Part shown: positions 1 through 6,506 of the stretch, piece after piece | Numbering within the stretch: position 1 is the stretch's first letter | How the letters are laid out: each line of letters opens with the position of its first letter | From: Desulfobulbaceae bacterium | GTDB lineage: Bacteria; Desulfobacterota; Desulfobulbia; Desulfobulbales; Desulfobulbaceae | DNA length: 20,522 nt | Direction of reading: 5' to 3' | Assembly: GCA_026990725.1 (NCBI GenBank) | Contig: JALXCX010000198.1 | Location: 1-20,522, forward strand | Made by a program: the position numbers and the translations under genes | The notes under the pieces: generated by a model | What the model was told of the DNA's origin: nothing | Databases searched by the model: none | The model's input: the letters and a program-made list of their open reading frames with translations, nothing else

Positions 1-243
1 CCAAGCCCTTCGGGTTCTCGTTCCTCGCAGCCTTGACACAATAACTGCTCACTGCTGAACCTGAAGGTGGCGATGACGGAGAGGCGTCTCCGACGGGGCT
101 CCAACAAACAGGCTGAAAATGATTTAACACAGACGCAGAATCCTTGAAAGAGACTATCTTATTTTTCAAAGATTATGTCTTGACAATGGGGTCCACCTTA
201 ATCTGACCAAGCCACTGCAACCTGTCTGCCCCTGCCTAAGAAT
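1..243. other. Stretch without a recognisable gene, left of the IS element
   Basis: No start, ribosome binding site and long frame combine here into a gene. Two minus-strand frames stay open across the first ~120 bases, but their translations match nothing I recognise. A short hairpin, CGGAGA-GGCG-TCTCCG, lies at 77-92. The first half is more GC-rich than the rest of the window, so it may be a non-coding repeat or the edge of another mobile element. That is inference only. Confidence 0.4.
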
Positions 244-268
244 TGACCTGGTCAAGTAAAAGTGGACA
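244..268 (+). repeat. Left terminal inverted repeat of the IS3-family element
   Basis: Starts TGACCTGGTCAAG and ends AAAAGTGGACA. It pairs with the right end at 1478-1502 over 20 of 25 positions. It lies just beyond the 3' end of orfB, as expected. Confidence 0.8.
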
Positions 269-273
269 TTTTA

Positions 274-1125
274 TTAAGCAGCTTTTTGTGAAGCTGCCAG
301 CTTCTCCCAGTTCATTGGACTCATGTATCCCAGAAAAGAGTGAAGCCGCCTGCTGTTGTAAAACATCTCTATGTAATCCACGATATCTCCCTTAGCCTGA
401 ACACGGGTTGTATAACCTGCCCCGTGAACCAACTCGGTCTTAAGGGTACCGAAAAAGCTTTCCGCTACAGCGTTGTCCCAACAGTCACCTTTCCTGCTCA
501 TGCTCGACACTATTTTGTACTGTTTCAGTGTCTTCTGGAAATCATGGCTGCAGTACTGGCTGCCCCGGTCAGAATGAAAAATCAGGCCAGGACATGGTTT
601 GCGACGCCAGGCAGCCATAACCAATGCGTCTATAACCAATTGTTTTGTCATTCGTTTGTCAATCGCCCAACCAACCACTTTTCGTGAATAGAGGTCCAGG
701 ATGACCGCAAGATATAGCCCCCCCTCCATGGTCCAGATATAGGTAATGTCACCAACATAGACCCTGTCGGGTTCAGAAACTGTAAAGTTGCGAGCCAGCA
801 GGTTTGGGGATACTGGCAGACCATGCTTGCTGTTTGTTGTAACTTTGAACTTTTTACGCCTTTTTACCTGTATACCGGCCAGTTTCATCAGCGTGCCAGC
901 CTTATGCTGTCCACAGGTTATTCCAGTCGAGGCCTCCAGTTCAACAGCCATACGGCGTTTTCCGTATGTTCCCCGGGAGATCTTGTGGAGTTCCTTTATT
1001 CTTGGGATCAGGAACTCGCGTTCCTGATCCCGTTTTGATTTGCAACGGGTCTTCCAACTATAGAAACCGCTTCGGCTGACCTGCATGACTTTGCACAGTA
1101 AATTGAGAGGATATTCCTTCTTCAC
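274..1125 (-). CDS. IS3-family transposase OrfB (DDE integrase)
   Basis: This is the catalytic transposase of the element, 283 residues from a GTG at 1125. The N-terminal part has the IS3 OrfB signature (VSRSGFYSWK) followed by the HTH_21-like region. The integrase core shows the DDE triad in its usual contexts: GDITYIW, FHSDRGSQY and the E of DNAVAESFFGTLK. The C-terminus (YNSRRLHSFLGYMSP) is also typical. The frame stays open upstream of the GTG (RFQFIESVKKEYP), so the native product is probably an OrfAB fusion made by -1 frameshifting in orfA. The GTG is then only a possible internal start. No damage is visible in this ORF. Confidence 0.93.
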   Translation of the reverse strand: MKKEYPLNLLCKVMQVSRSGFYSWKTRCKSKRDQEREFLIPRIKELHKISRGTYGKRRMAVELEASTGITCGQHKAGTLMKLAGIQVKRRKKFKVTTNSKHGLPVSPNLLARNFTVSEPDRVYVGDITYIWTMEGGLYLAVILDLYSRKVVGWAIDKRMTKQLVIDALVMAAWRRKPCPGLIFHSDRGSQYCSHDFQKTLKQYKIVSSMSRKGDCWDNAVAESFFGTLKTELVHGAGYTTRVQAKGDIVDYIEMFYNSRRLHSFLGYMSPMNWEKLAASQKAA

Positions 1126-1145
1126 AGATTCAATGAATTGAAATC

Positions 1146-1436
1146 TTATACTGATTCCTTGGCGAAGAAGGCTGCCGCCTTTTTTAATATCTCTCGCTCC
1201 ATGCGCAGACGTTCATTTTCACGCTTCAGCCGCTTGAGTTCTGTCTGTAGTTTGTTGTTTTTTGGAAATTCTACCGTGCCGTCCGAAGAGCGGTCTTTGA
1301 GCCATCTCCGCAACACGCTGTCATGGATATCCAGATTTCTGGCTGCCTCTGTTATTTTTTATCTCTGCTCTGTTACCAGTTTGACGGCTTCATCCTTGAA
1401 TTCGTCAGTGTACTTTCTAAGAGTCGTTTTCTTCAT
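1146..1436 (-). pseudogene. IS3-family OrfA with an in-frame stop at codon 26
   Basis: From the ATG at 1434-1436 the frame reads MKKTTLRKYTDEFKDEAVKL, a typical OrfA start. It reaches TAA at 1359-1361 and then continues in the same frame with KITEAARNL, LRRWLKDRSS and a leucine-zipper-like stretch to the natural stop at 1146-1148. The usual sequence at the break in relatives is of the EQGYKITEAARN type, so a Tyr codon probably became TAA. No indel is needed. The full frame would give about 96 residues. OrfA supplies end binding and dimerisation, and the slippage site lies downstream of the stop, so both OrfA and OrfAB should be truncated unless the stop is read through. Confidence 0.85.
1179..1185 (-). 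other. Programmed -1 frameshift site, A AAA AAG
   Basis: On the minus strand the heptamer A AAA AAG sits in the correct orfA phase (TTA AAA AAG). Slipping back one base joins a frame with no stop up to orfB (reading through GISIRFQFIES). This is the same heptamer type used by IS150-group elements. Confidence 0.75.
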
Positions 1437-1477
1437 GTCAACACCTCCTCTGAGCAGTCTAACCGCTCTTAAGTTGG

Positions 1478-1502
1478 TGTCCACTTTTTCCATACCACGT
1501 CA
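1478..1502 (-). repeat. Right terminal inverted repeat of the IS3-family element
   Basis: Read on the minus strand it starts TGACGTGGTATGG and ends AAAAGTGGACA, mirroring 244-268. It lies upstream of the orfA start. Confidence 0.8.
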
Positions 1503-1819
1503 TATTGACATTTCGGAGCGTTGCCTGCCTTGGTCATGATCCCAAAAAACTTTGCCCATGCGTAGAGCATTCATGAAGAAGAATTCATCCTCCTAGATCG
1601 TTGGGCTGCAGCAATAAAACCAGACAGCAGAGCAACTGCTTTAAAAAAGCCATTACTTACTGTAAGTTTACTTGCTCGAAGTCACTTAACGTGATAAATT
1701 TGCGAGTTAAATTTTATATTTGAAATATTTTTTAGCCTTTAAAAGCTAAAAAATACATGCTTTTCTTATTATCACCCGTCTCTTTCTTAACTCGTTAATT
1801 TTTGATCGGAGGTTACATT
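1503..1819. other. Intergenic region with hairpins upstream of the HhH gene
   Basis: No gene is visible in these ~317 bases, which become very AT-rich toward the right. A perfect 11-base-pair hairpin (TATTTTTTAGC / GCTAAAAAATA, 8-base loop) lies at 1726-1755, and ACTTACTGTAAGT near 1655 is a small palindrome. The 1726 hairpin is not followed by a T-run, so it is more likely a leader structure or operator than a terminator. Confidence 0.45.
1672..1700 (+). promoter_or_regulatory. Possible sigma-70 promoter for the HhH-mscL pair
   Basis: TTGCTC at 1672-1677 and TAAATT at 1695-1700 are separated by 17 bases. Both hexamers are imperfect and the region is AT-rich, so a chance match is possible. 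It would leave a ~115-base leader containing the 1726-1755 hairpin. Confidence 0.3.
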
Positions 1820-2305
1820 ATGAACAAACGTGCTGTGCTGGCAATATTGATTTCTTTTTTTGTTGTGACGTTCTTCACCTTTTCCGGGCCGGTGATGGCT
1901 AAGTCTTCTCCGAACACTTCAAGCAAAAAATCAAGCAAGTCAACCAAATCAAAAAGCAAAAAGACTACCAAAAAGAAGAAATCAAAAACCAAAAAATCCA
2001 AGGCAAAGAACAAAGCAGCCACAAAAAGCAAAGCAAAGGCCACGTCCAAAAGAAAACGAACCTCTAAATCAAAAAATATTTCAAAATCCAAACGAAAAGT
2101 ACAACCAAAAACAGGTCCGATCAATATCAATACTGCGGATGCCAAGACATTAACTGCACTAACCGGAATCGGCCCAGTAACTGCTAAAAAAATCGTCGCT
2201 TACCGAAGAAAAAACGGGAAGTTCAGAACTGCCGCAGATCTTATGAATGTTAAAGGTATTGGCGAAAAAACCATGAAAAAAATGAAACCTCGACTGAAAT
2301 TTTAA
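1820..2305 (+). CDS. Exported Lys-rich protein with C-terminal ComEA-like helix-hairpin-helix domain
   Basis: The protein has 161 residues from the ATG at 1820, placed 7 bases after GGAGG. An earlier TTG at 1802 is in frame but precedes the ribosome binding site. Residues 1-27 form a signal peptide (hydrophobic core, cleavage probably after VMA). Residues ~28-97 are almost only Lys, Ser, Thr, Ala and Arg, resembling histone H1-like tails. Residues ~98-161 form a paired helix-hairpin-helix domain of ComEA type (ININTADAKTLTALTGIGP, then VKGIGEKTMKKM). ComEA proteins bind DNA in the periplasm during uptake. The long basic tract is not part of the usual short ComEA form and should add strong non-specific nucleic acid or anionic polymer binding. 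The mscL gene follows after 39 bases, perhaps in the same transcript. Function is inferred; a role in competence is not shown. Confidence 0.8.
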   Translation: MNKRAVLAILISFFVVTFFTFSGPVMAKSSPNTSSKKSSKSTKSKSKKTTKKKKSKTKKSKAKNKAATKSKAKATSKRKRTSKSKNISKSKRKVQPKTGPININTADAKTLTALTGIGPVTAKKIVAYRRKNGKFRTAADLMNVKGIGEKTMKKMKPRLKF

Positions 2306-2344
2306 TTTTAAGACAATGATCCATTATTTAAGGAGATCGGAACC

Positions 2345-2734
2345 ATGGGTATGATCAAGGAATTTAAGGAATTTGCGGTAAAAGGGAATGTTGTTGACAT
2401 GGCTGTTGGTATTATCATTGGAGCCGCATTTGGCAAAATTGTTTCCTCTTTTGTAGCCGATGTGATCATGCCGCCAATTGGGCTGTTGATGGGTGGTGTT
2501 GATTTCACCAATCTGGCTATCACGCTCAAAGAGGCGGTTGGCGACACTCCGGCAGTGTTGCTTTCTTATGGTAAGTTCATCCAGAGCCTTGTTGACTTTA
2601 TTATTGTTGCCTTTGCCATATTTATAGCGGTTAAGGCTATTAACAGCATGAAAAAGAAAGAAGAAGAGAAGCCTGAAGAGCCGCCCAAACAAGAAGTTCT
2701 TCTGGAAGAGATCAGAGATCTCCTGAAAAAATAG
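2345..2734 (+). CDS. mscL: Large-conductance mechanosensitive channel MscL
   Basis: MscL opens a wide non-selective pore in the inner membrane under turgor stress and releases solutes during osmotic downshock. The 129-residue protein matches the family: an N-terminal amphipathic helix (MIKEFKEFAVKGNVVDMAVG), a pore-lining first membrane helix with VVDMAVGIIIGAAFGKIVSSFVADVIMPP, a periplasmic loop, a second membrane helix (residues ~77-99) and a charged cytoplasmic C-terminal helix ending LLEEIRDLLKK. Length is close to the usual ~130-150. A good AAGGAG site precedes the ATG. The C-terminal linker is rich in Lys, Glu and Pro. It lies downstream of the HhH gene and upstream of a strong hairpin. 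Confidence 0.97.
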   Translation: MGMIKEFKEFAVKGNVVDMAVGIIIGAAFGKIVSSFVADVIMPPIGLLMGGVDFTNLAITLKEAVGDTPAVLLSYGKFIQSLVDFIIVAFAIFIAVKAINSMKKKEEEKPEEPPKQEVLLEEIRDLLKK

Positions 2735-2778
2735 CTTCCCTCCGTCTCATCGCTCATTTGGGACAATAAAAAACAGAA

Positions 2779-2822
2779 AGCTCCTTACTTAAATCCGGAA
2801 ACTACACCTTAAGTAAGGAGCT
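2779..2822 (+). terminator. Strong hairpin after mscL, probable terminator
   Basis: A perfect 14-base inverted repeat, AGCTCCTTACTTAA at 2779-2792 and its complement at 2809-2822, encloses a 16-base loop. It is followed by CTATTTTA rather than a clean T-run, and an A-rich stretch lies on the other side (2767-2774). Termination is the simplest reading. The 3' arm contains AAGGAG just before an ATG, so a translational role is also possible. Confidence 0.6.
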
Positions 2823-2873
2823 CTATTTTATGAAGTGTACAACGCCTCTCTCGTTCTTCCTCACTGCTCATAA

Positions 2874-2921
2874 TTGACCCAAATCAATGCTTTTATAATT
2901 ACTCAGTGTAAAATAATATAG
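2874..2921 (+). promoter_or_regulatory. FNR/CRP-type box and class II-like promoter before resB
   Basis: TTGACCCAAATCAA at 2874-2887 matches the FNR consensus TTGAT-N4-ATCAA at 9 of 10 defined positions. A -10-like TAAAAT lies at 2909-2914, so a start near 2921-2922 would put the box centre at about -41.5, the classic class II activation position. A nearer TATAAT at 2894-2899 is only 14 bases from TTGACC and is unlikely to work with it as a plain sigma-70 pair. The resulting leader before resB is ~175 bases. An anaerobic regulator of the FNR, Dnr or HcpR kind is inferred; none is encoded here. Confidence 0.55.
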
Positions 2922-3095
2922 AATCGTGCCAAAAAAATATTATGGCATCAACCAACTCAGCTGTGAAATAATTACAGTCTTTTTCCTGATAATCTTTTAT
3001 AATAGAAAATTATTTGTTTTTTTTACAAAACCACTTTGTGTCACACAAGGGGAACCAGATAAACCTCATAATACTTTTACGGGTGTACTTTTTTT

Positions 3096-4478
3096 ATGGC
3101 TAAAAAGAAAAAAAATCCTGTGTGGTCTTTTTTTGCCTCTGTCAAGCTGGCGCTTTTCCTCCTGTTCTTTCTGGCTGCCACCTCAATTATTGGCACCTTA
3201 ATACCCCAGAATAAAGCCGGTAATTTCTATGTGGATAAATATGGCCAGAACCTGGCCGACCTCATCCATACATTAACCATCCAAGATATGTATAACTCCT
3301 GGTGGTTCCTTAGCTTACTCGGCATTTTCAGCCTGAATTTAATTATCTGCAGCCTTGAGCGTATCCCCGGTGTTATTCGCCTTGTCCGCAAAGATAATCT
3401 TGCTATCAATCCGGCTCGTGTCGCAAAAACAGCTTTGAATAAAACATTCCAAGTTGGCGGTTCTCTGGCAGAAGCGTCTACCCGAACAACCAATTTCCTG
3501 AATCAAAAAGGATGGCATGCCAAAAGCCGAAAGTTGGAGGAAGGTACTTTATTGTTTGCCCAGAAAGGTGCCTGGACAAGATTTGGGGTATATATTGTCC
3601 ACATATCTATTCTTATTATTCTCTTAGGGGCGGTCATTGGTTCATCGACTTTTTCTCAAAAAGTGCTACATAATCCCGACTTTGCCTTTAAAGGAAGTAT
3701 CATGATCCCTGAAAGTCAGGAAACCGATTTTATCTATTCGTTTCAGACTGGGGAAAAAGTTAATCTTGGGTTTACTGTTCGCTGTAATTATTTCAACATT
3801 GATTACTACCCAAATGGCATGCCAAAGACCTTTCTTTCAAAGATTACTCTTATCGAAGATGGTAAGCCGGTAGTTCTCAAGGATGGCAAAACCGTTCACT
3901 TTCTTGAAGTCAACACTCCCCTCACCTATAAGGGGATAACCTTTTACCAGTCCTCCTACCAACCCTATTCCGATTTTTTAGTTACGCTAACTAACAAAAA
4001 AACAAGGGAAATTGAGCAAAAAATTATTCCTGGGGGCAAGCAGGTTTCTTCTGAGAACGGCAACGTTTCGTTTGGTATTATAAACAAAGAAGGCCGGGGC
4101 GAAGCCATTCAACGGGTTAAAGTCTGGTTTGGTGACAAAGAAGGGGAGCCTTCAACATTCTGGTTGAATAACGACCAGGAGGCCCTTGTCAAAAGGCCGT
4201 CTGCAGATTACAAGCTGCACATTAAACAACTCTATGCAACAGGCCTGCAGGTGACGAAAGATCCCGGTGTCTGGTGGGTGTATACGGGTTGCGGCCTAAT
4301 GCTTTTTGGCCTGTTTGTCGCATTTTTCACTTCACATCGTAAAATATGGGCCTATATTCACAAGAATGATGATAATGTAGAGATCATTTTAGCTGGTAGC
4401 GCCAATAAGAATAAAGTAGGTTTTGAGAAGATTTTTTCTCTTCTTGCTGACTCTTTTTTAGAATCTCAAAAAAAGTAG
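3096..4478 (+). CDS. resB: Cytochrome c biogenesis protein ResB (Ccs1)
   Basis: ResB and its partner CcsA form the system II heme handling and attachment machine, which carries heme across the inner membrane and attaches it to CxxCH motifs. The 460-residue protein has the expected plan: membrane helices near residues 14-36, 67-87, 162-182 and 391-412, with a large periplasmic domain between the third and fourth. The N-terminal signature (SVKLALFLLFFLAATSIIG then GTLIPQN) and the periplasmic motif PLTYKGITFYQSSYQ are typical. No clear Shine-Dalgarno precedes the ATG, but the start fits the family. ccsA follows after 55 bases in the same direction. It is probably expressed from the FNR-type promoter at 2874-2921. 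Confidence 0.93.
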   Translation: MAKKKKNPVWSFFASVKLALFLLFFLAATSIIGTLIPQNKAGNFYVDKYGQNLADLIHTLTIQDMYNSWWFLSLLGIFSLNLIICSLERIPGVIRLVRKDNLAINPARVAKTALNKTFQVGGSLAEASTRTTNFLNQKGWHAKSRKLEEGTLLFAQKGAWTRFGVYIVHISILIILLGAVIGSSTFSQKVLHNPDFAFKGSIMIPESQETDFIYSFQTGEKVNLGFTVRCNYFNIDYYPNGMPKTFLSKITLIEDGKPVVLKDGKTVHFLEVNTPLTYKGITFYQSSYQPYSDFLVTLTNKKTREIEQKIIPGGKQVSSENGNVSFGIINKEGRGEAIQRVKVWFGDKEGEPSTFWLNNDQEALVKRPSADYKLHIKQLYATGLQVTKDPGVWWVYTGCGLMLFGLFVAFFTSHRKIWAYIHKNDDNVEIILAGSANKNKVGFEKIFSLLADSFLESQKK

Positions 4479-4533
4479 TCAACTACTTAAGCCACATTTT
4501 CAAAACAGCAAACCGAATTACGATGGATTCCTT

Positions 4534-5385
4534 ATGAACAGTTCACAACTTTTTGGTCTGACAACAATTGCCTATCTTCTTTCCTCTGCTTTCTATTTAG
4601 GTCTTTTGGTCTTTAAAGGAAAAAAAGCTGGATCAATTGGTTTGGGCTTAGCAATTCTTGGTGTACTTGCTCAAACCGGAGCCCTGGCACTACGCTGGTT
4701 TGAATCGTATAAAATTGGTATTGGCCATGCGCCTCTAACCAATATGTATGAATCGCTTGTCTTTTTCGCCTGGTGCACCACCATCTTTTACATTTTCATG
4801 GAGTATAAATACAAAGCCAAAGTAATGGGCGCCTTTGTCATGCCCTTTGCTTTTACGGCAATGGCCTATGCATCTTTTGCAAAAGGTATCAATCAGGAGA
4901 TAAGTCCGCTGATACCTGCTTTACAGTCTAATTGGCTCATTGCCCATGTTATGACGTGTTTCATTGGGTATGGTGCTTTTGCCGTTGCCGGAGGCCTTGG
5001 CATGATGTATCTGCTGAAGCAATCAGCAGACAGGCGTGGACTTTCAAAAAATACACTCACCGGCGGCCTGCCAGATTTAAAGATTATTGACGACCTTACC
5101 CATAAAACCATTGTCTTTGGTTTTATGTGGCTCACAGCTGGAATTATTACAGGCGCTGTCTGGGCAAACGAGGCCTGGGGAACGTATTGGAGCTGGGACC
5201 CCAAGGAAACCTGGTCCATCATAACCTGGTTTGTCTATGCATCTACCCTCCATGCCCGTTTTACACGCGGCTGGAGTGGCAGCAGAATTGCCTGGCTTGC
5301 TATTCTGGGTTTTATTTCAGTATTCTTTACCTATTTTGGTGTTAATTTCCTTCTCTCTGGCCTGCATAGTTACGGCTCCAGTTAG
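4534..5385 (+). CDS. ccsA: Cytochrome c biogenesis protein CcsA/ResC (heme handling protein)
   Basis: This is the second half of the system II cytochrome c synthetase. The 283-residue integral membrane protein has about eight hydrophobic helices and the diagnostic heme-binding WWD motif, WGTYWSWDPKETWS, at residues 215-228. Candidate conserved heme-ligating histidines are H138 (WLIAHVM), H240 (STLHAR) and H277 (SGLHSYG). The region GHAPLTNMYES near residues 64-74 is also typical. NCBI often names this type CcsB. The upstream resB gene is 55 bases away and probably co-transcribed. The two sensor kinases in this window with periplasmic CxxCH motifs are plausible clients, besides cytochromes encoded elsewhere. 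Confidence 0.95.
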   Translation: MNSSQLFGLTTIAYLLSSAFYLGLLVFKGKKAGSIGLGLAILGVLAQTGALALRWFESYKIGIGHAPLTNMYESLVFFAWCTTIFYIFMEYKYKAKVMGAFVMPFAFTAMAYASFAKGINQEISPLIPALQSNWLIAHVMTCFIGYGAFAVAGGLGMMYLLKQSADRRGLSKNTLTGGLPDLKIIDDLTHKTIVFGFMWLTAGIITGAVWANEAWGTYWSWDPKETWSIITWFVYASTLHARFTRGWSGSRIAWLAILGFISVFFTYFGVNFLLSGLHSYGSS

Positions 5386-5710
5386 AATTTCTCCCTAAGA
5401 CCATCAAACCGAAATACTAACGTAAAAATTATTAACCCATGTTTTCGTTAGTTATATACTCATCGACGGGTAAAGTGTAACTTTTCACACTTTTTTCCCT
5501 CGCGAGGGGTAACGCTACATTTTAATTTTGAGGATAATTCTTTCAAACGTAAAAAACTGTACGCCCACCATTGAGCGTTCTTGTTTCTTTTTCTATCTTT
5601 CGAACTGTGCGATTATGGCTCATCTCGACTCAAAGCGTCTCTCTTCCGCCACACTTATGCTTGGATTCAATAATTTCCGGTAAGCTTTCCTGGTGATTTC
5701 ATTAGTACTA
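5386..5710. other. Intergenic region with several palindromes, no gene seen
   Basis: These ~325 bases separate ccsA from the lipoprotein promoter. They hold ACTAACG (5416-5422) with its complement at 5446-5452, a terminator-like hairpin at 5472-5496 and a perfect 12-base palindrome CCCTCGCGAGGG at 5497-5508. No reading frame with a ribosome binding site is convincing. A small RNA cannot be excluded. Confidence 0.4.
5472..5496 (+). terminator. Probable terminator of resB-ccsA
   Basis: AAAGTGT (5472-5478) pairs with ACACTTT (5487-5493) over an 8-base loop, with six Ts at 5491-5496. The stem is short and AT-rich, so it may be weak. It lies 87 bases after the ccsA stop. Confidence 0.45.
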
Positions 5711-5740
5711 TTGACAATCAGCAGTAAGAGATTGTATAAT
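5711..5740 (+). promoter_or_regulatory. Near-consensus sigma-70 promoter for the repeat lipoprotein
   Basis: TTGACA at 5711-5716 and TATAAT at 5735-5740 are both perfect consensus hexamers, 18 bases apart. Transcription should start near 5747, giving a ~45-base leader. This is the strongest housekeeping-type promoter visible in the window and suggests abundant expression. Confidence 0.85.
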
Positions 5741-5791
5741 TATGTCGTTTAAAGTTACAGATACAAATTCTATTTTTCAGGGGAGAAAAAA

Positions 5792-6418
5792 ATGTTCAAA
5801 AAAATGCTCATAGCAGTACTCGGACTGATGCTTATCGGTATGACAGGTTGCAGCAGTGATGATGCAAAAAAAGTTGCAGACAAAGCTAAAGACACTGCCC
5901 AGAGTGCAACTCAGGCCACCAAAGATTCATTAACAAAAGCATCTGATGCTACTAAAGATGCAGCTCAAAGTGCCAAAGAAGTTGCTAAAAATGCTGTAGA
6001 AGAAGCGAAAGATAAAGCAAGTGCTGCCGTACACAAGGCTGCAGAAGCAACGAAAGAAGCGGCAAGTAACACGGTGGAGACAGCCAAAGAGGCTGCTCAT
6101 GATGCAATGACAGCGACAAAGGACATGGCTCACAACTCAATGGATGCAGCCAAAGGTGCCGCCCAGGAAGCAAAAGAAGCGGCAGCAAGTTCTGTAACCA
6201 AAGCAACAGACATGGCTAAAGATGCTGTTGAAAATACAGTTGACACCTCCAAAAATGCGGTACACGAGGCAGGCGAGAGTGCTAAAGGCACGATGAGTAA
6301 AACAACTGAGATGACCAAAGATGCTGCTCACAACACCGTTGAAGCGGTAAAAGGCACAGCCCATGAAGCTGCACAAACAGCAAAAGGTGCGGCCCACAAA
6401 ACTATTGAAGGATGCTGA
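5792..6418 (+). CDS. Lipoprotein of LEA-like 11-residue amphipathic repeats
   Basis: The 208-residue protein begins with a lipoprotein signal (MFKKMLIAVLGLMLIG) and a lipobox ending MTGC, so Cys20 would be lipidated and SS after it favours the outer membrane. The rest, residues ~24-205, is a continuous run of Ala/Lys/Thr/Glu 11-residue-like units of the A-x-x-A-K-D-A-A kind, with no aromatic residues. Such repeats resemble group 3 late embryogenesis abundant proteins and apolipoproteins, which form amphipathic helices on membranes or protect proteins during drying or osmotic stress. A coiled-coil envelope spacer like Lpp is another possibility. The protein ends with a second Cys (IEGC), which could form a disulfide. 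A GGGGAG site precedes the ATG, a consensus promoter lies upstream, and a strong terminator follows. A stress or envelope role is inferred. Confidence 0.8.
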   Translation: MFKKMLIAVLGLMLIGMTGCSSDDAKKVADKAKDTAQSATQATKDSLTKASDATKDAAQSAKEVAKNAVEEAKDKASAAVHKAAEATKEAASNTVETAKEAAHDAMTATKDMAHNSMDAAKGAAQEAKEAAASSVTKATDMAKDAVENTVDTSKNAVHEAGESAKGTMSKTTEMTKDAAHNTVEAVKGTAHEAAQTAKGAAHKTIEGC

Positions 6419-6453
6419 TTTCAAGCAGACAGAACCTTCCTGCCTGAATTTTC

Positions 6454-6487
6454 AAATGCCTCCTGCCTCTTTGGGCGGGAGGCATTT
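6454..6487 (+). terminator. Strong rho-independent terminator between convergent genes
   Basis: A 14-base-pair stem (AAATGCCTCCTGCC with GGCGGGAGGCATTT, one G-U pair) closes a 6-base loop and is followed by ATTTTTG on the plus strand. It ends the lipoprotein transcript. The six-gene minus-strand operon ends just past it, but the minus-strand side lacks a T-run, so it may block that transcript only partly. Confidence 0.85.
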
Positions 6488-6506
6488 ATTTTTGACACAC
6501 CATAGA

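Larger units (their letters stand above)
244..1502 (-). mobile_element. IS3-family (IS150-like) insertion sequence, complete ends
   Basis: A 1259-base element is bounded by 25-base imperfect inverted repeats (20 of 25 positions match) that begin TGAC and share AAAAGTGGACA. Inside, on the minus strand, are orfA (HTH and leucine-zipper protein) and orfB (DDE integrase) in overlapping -1 phase, the standard IS3 layout. The flanking bases (AAT on the left, TAT on the right) give no convincing target-site duplication, so the insertion may be old or the flanks rearranged. OrfA has an internal stop codon while orfB is intact, so the copy is probably unable to move without help. The length is normal for the family. 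Confidence 0.9.

Noticed and set aside
1..120. A protein-coding fragment on the minus strand at the left edge
   Set aside because: Two overlapping frames are both open, neither has a recognisable motif, and the stretch is short and GC-rich, so openness is likely due to composition.
1138..1539. A 133-codon plus-strand frame across the IS element
   Set aside because: It is the complement of orfA, whose minus-strand translation matches the IS3 OrfA family on both sides of the stop codon.
2894..2899. TATAAT as the -10 of a plain sigma-70 promoter with TTGACC at 2874
   Set aside because: The spacer is 14 bases, too short for sigma-70. TTGACC is better explained as half of the FNR-type box with TAAAAT at 2909 as the -10.
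2926..3201. A 91-codon plus-strand frame overlapping the start of resB
   Set aside because: It runs through the AT-rich resB leader and into resB in another frame, has no ribosome binding site, and its translation resembles no protein. ResB with its family signature explains the region.
5792..6418. DNA tandem repeat or CRISPR-like array in the lipoprotein gene
   Set aside because: The periodicity is of the coded amino acids; the DNA units are too diverged and there are no constant repeats with spacers.
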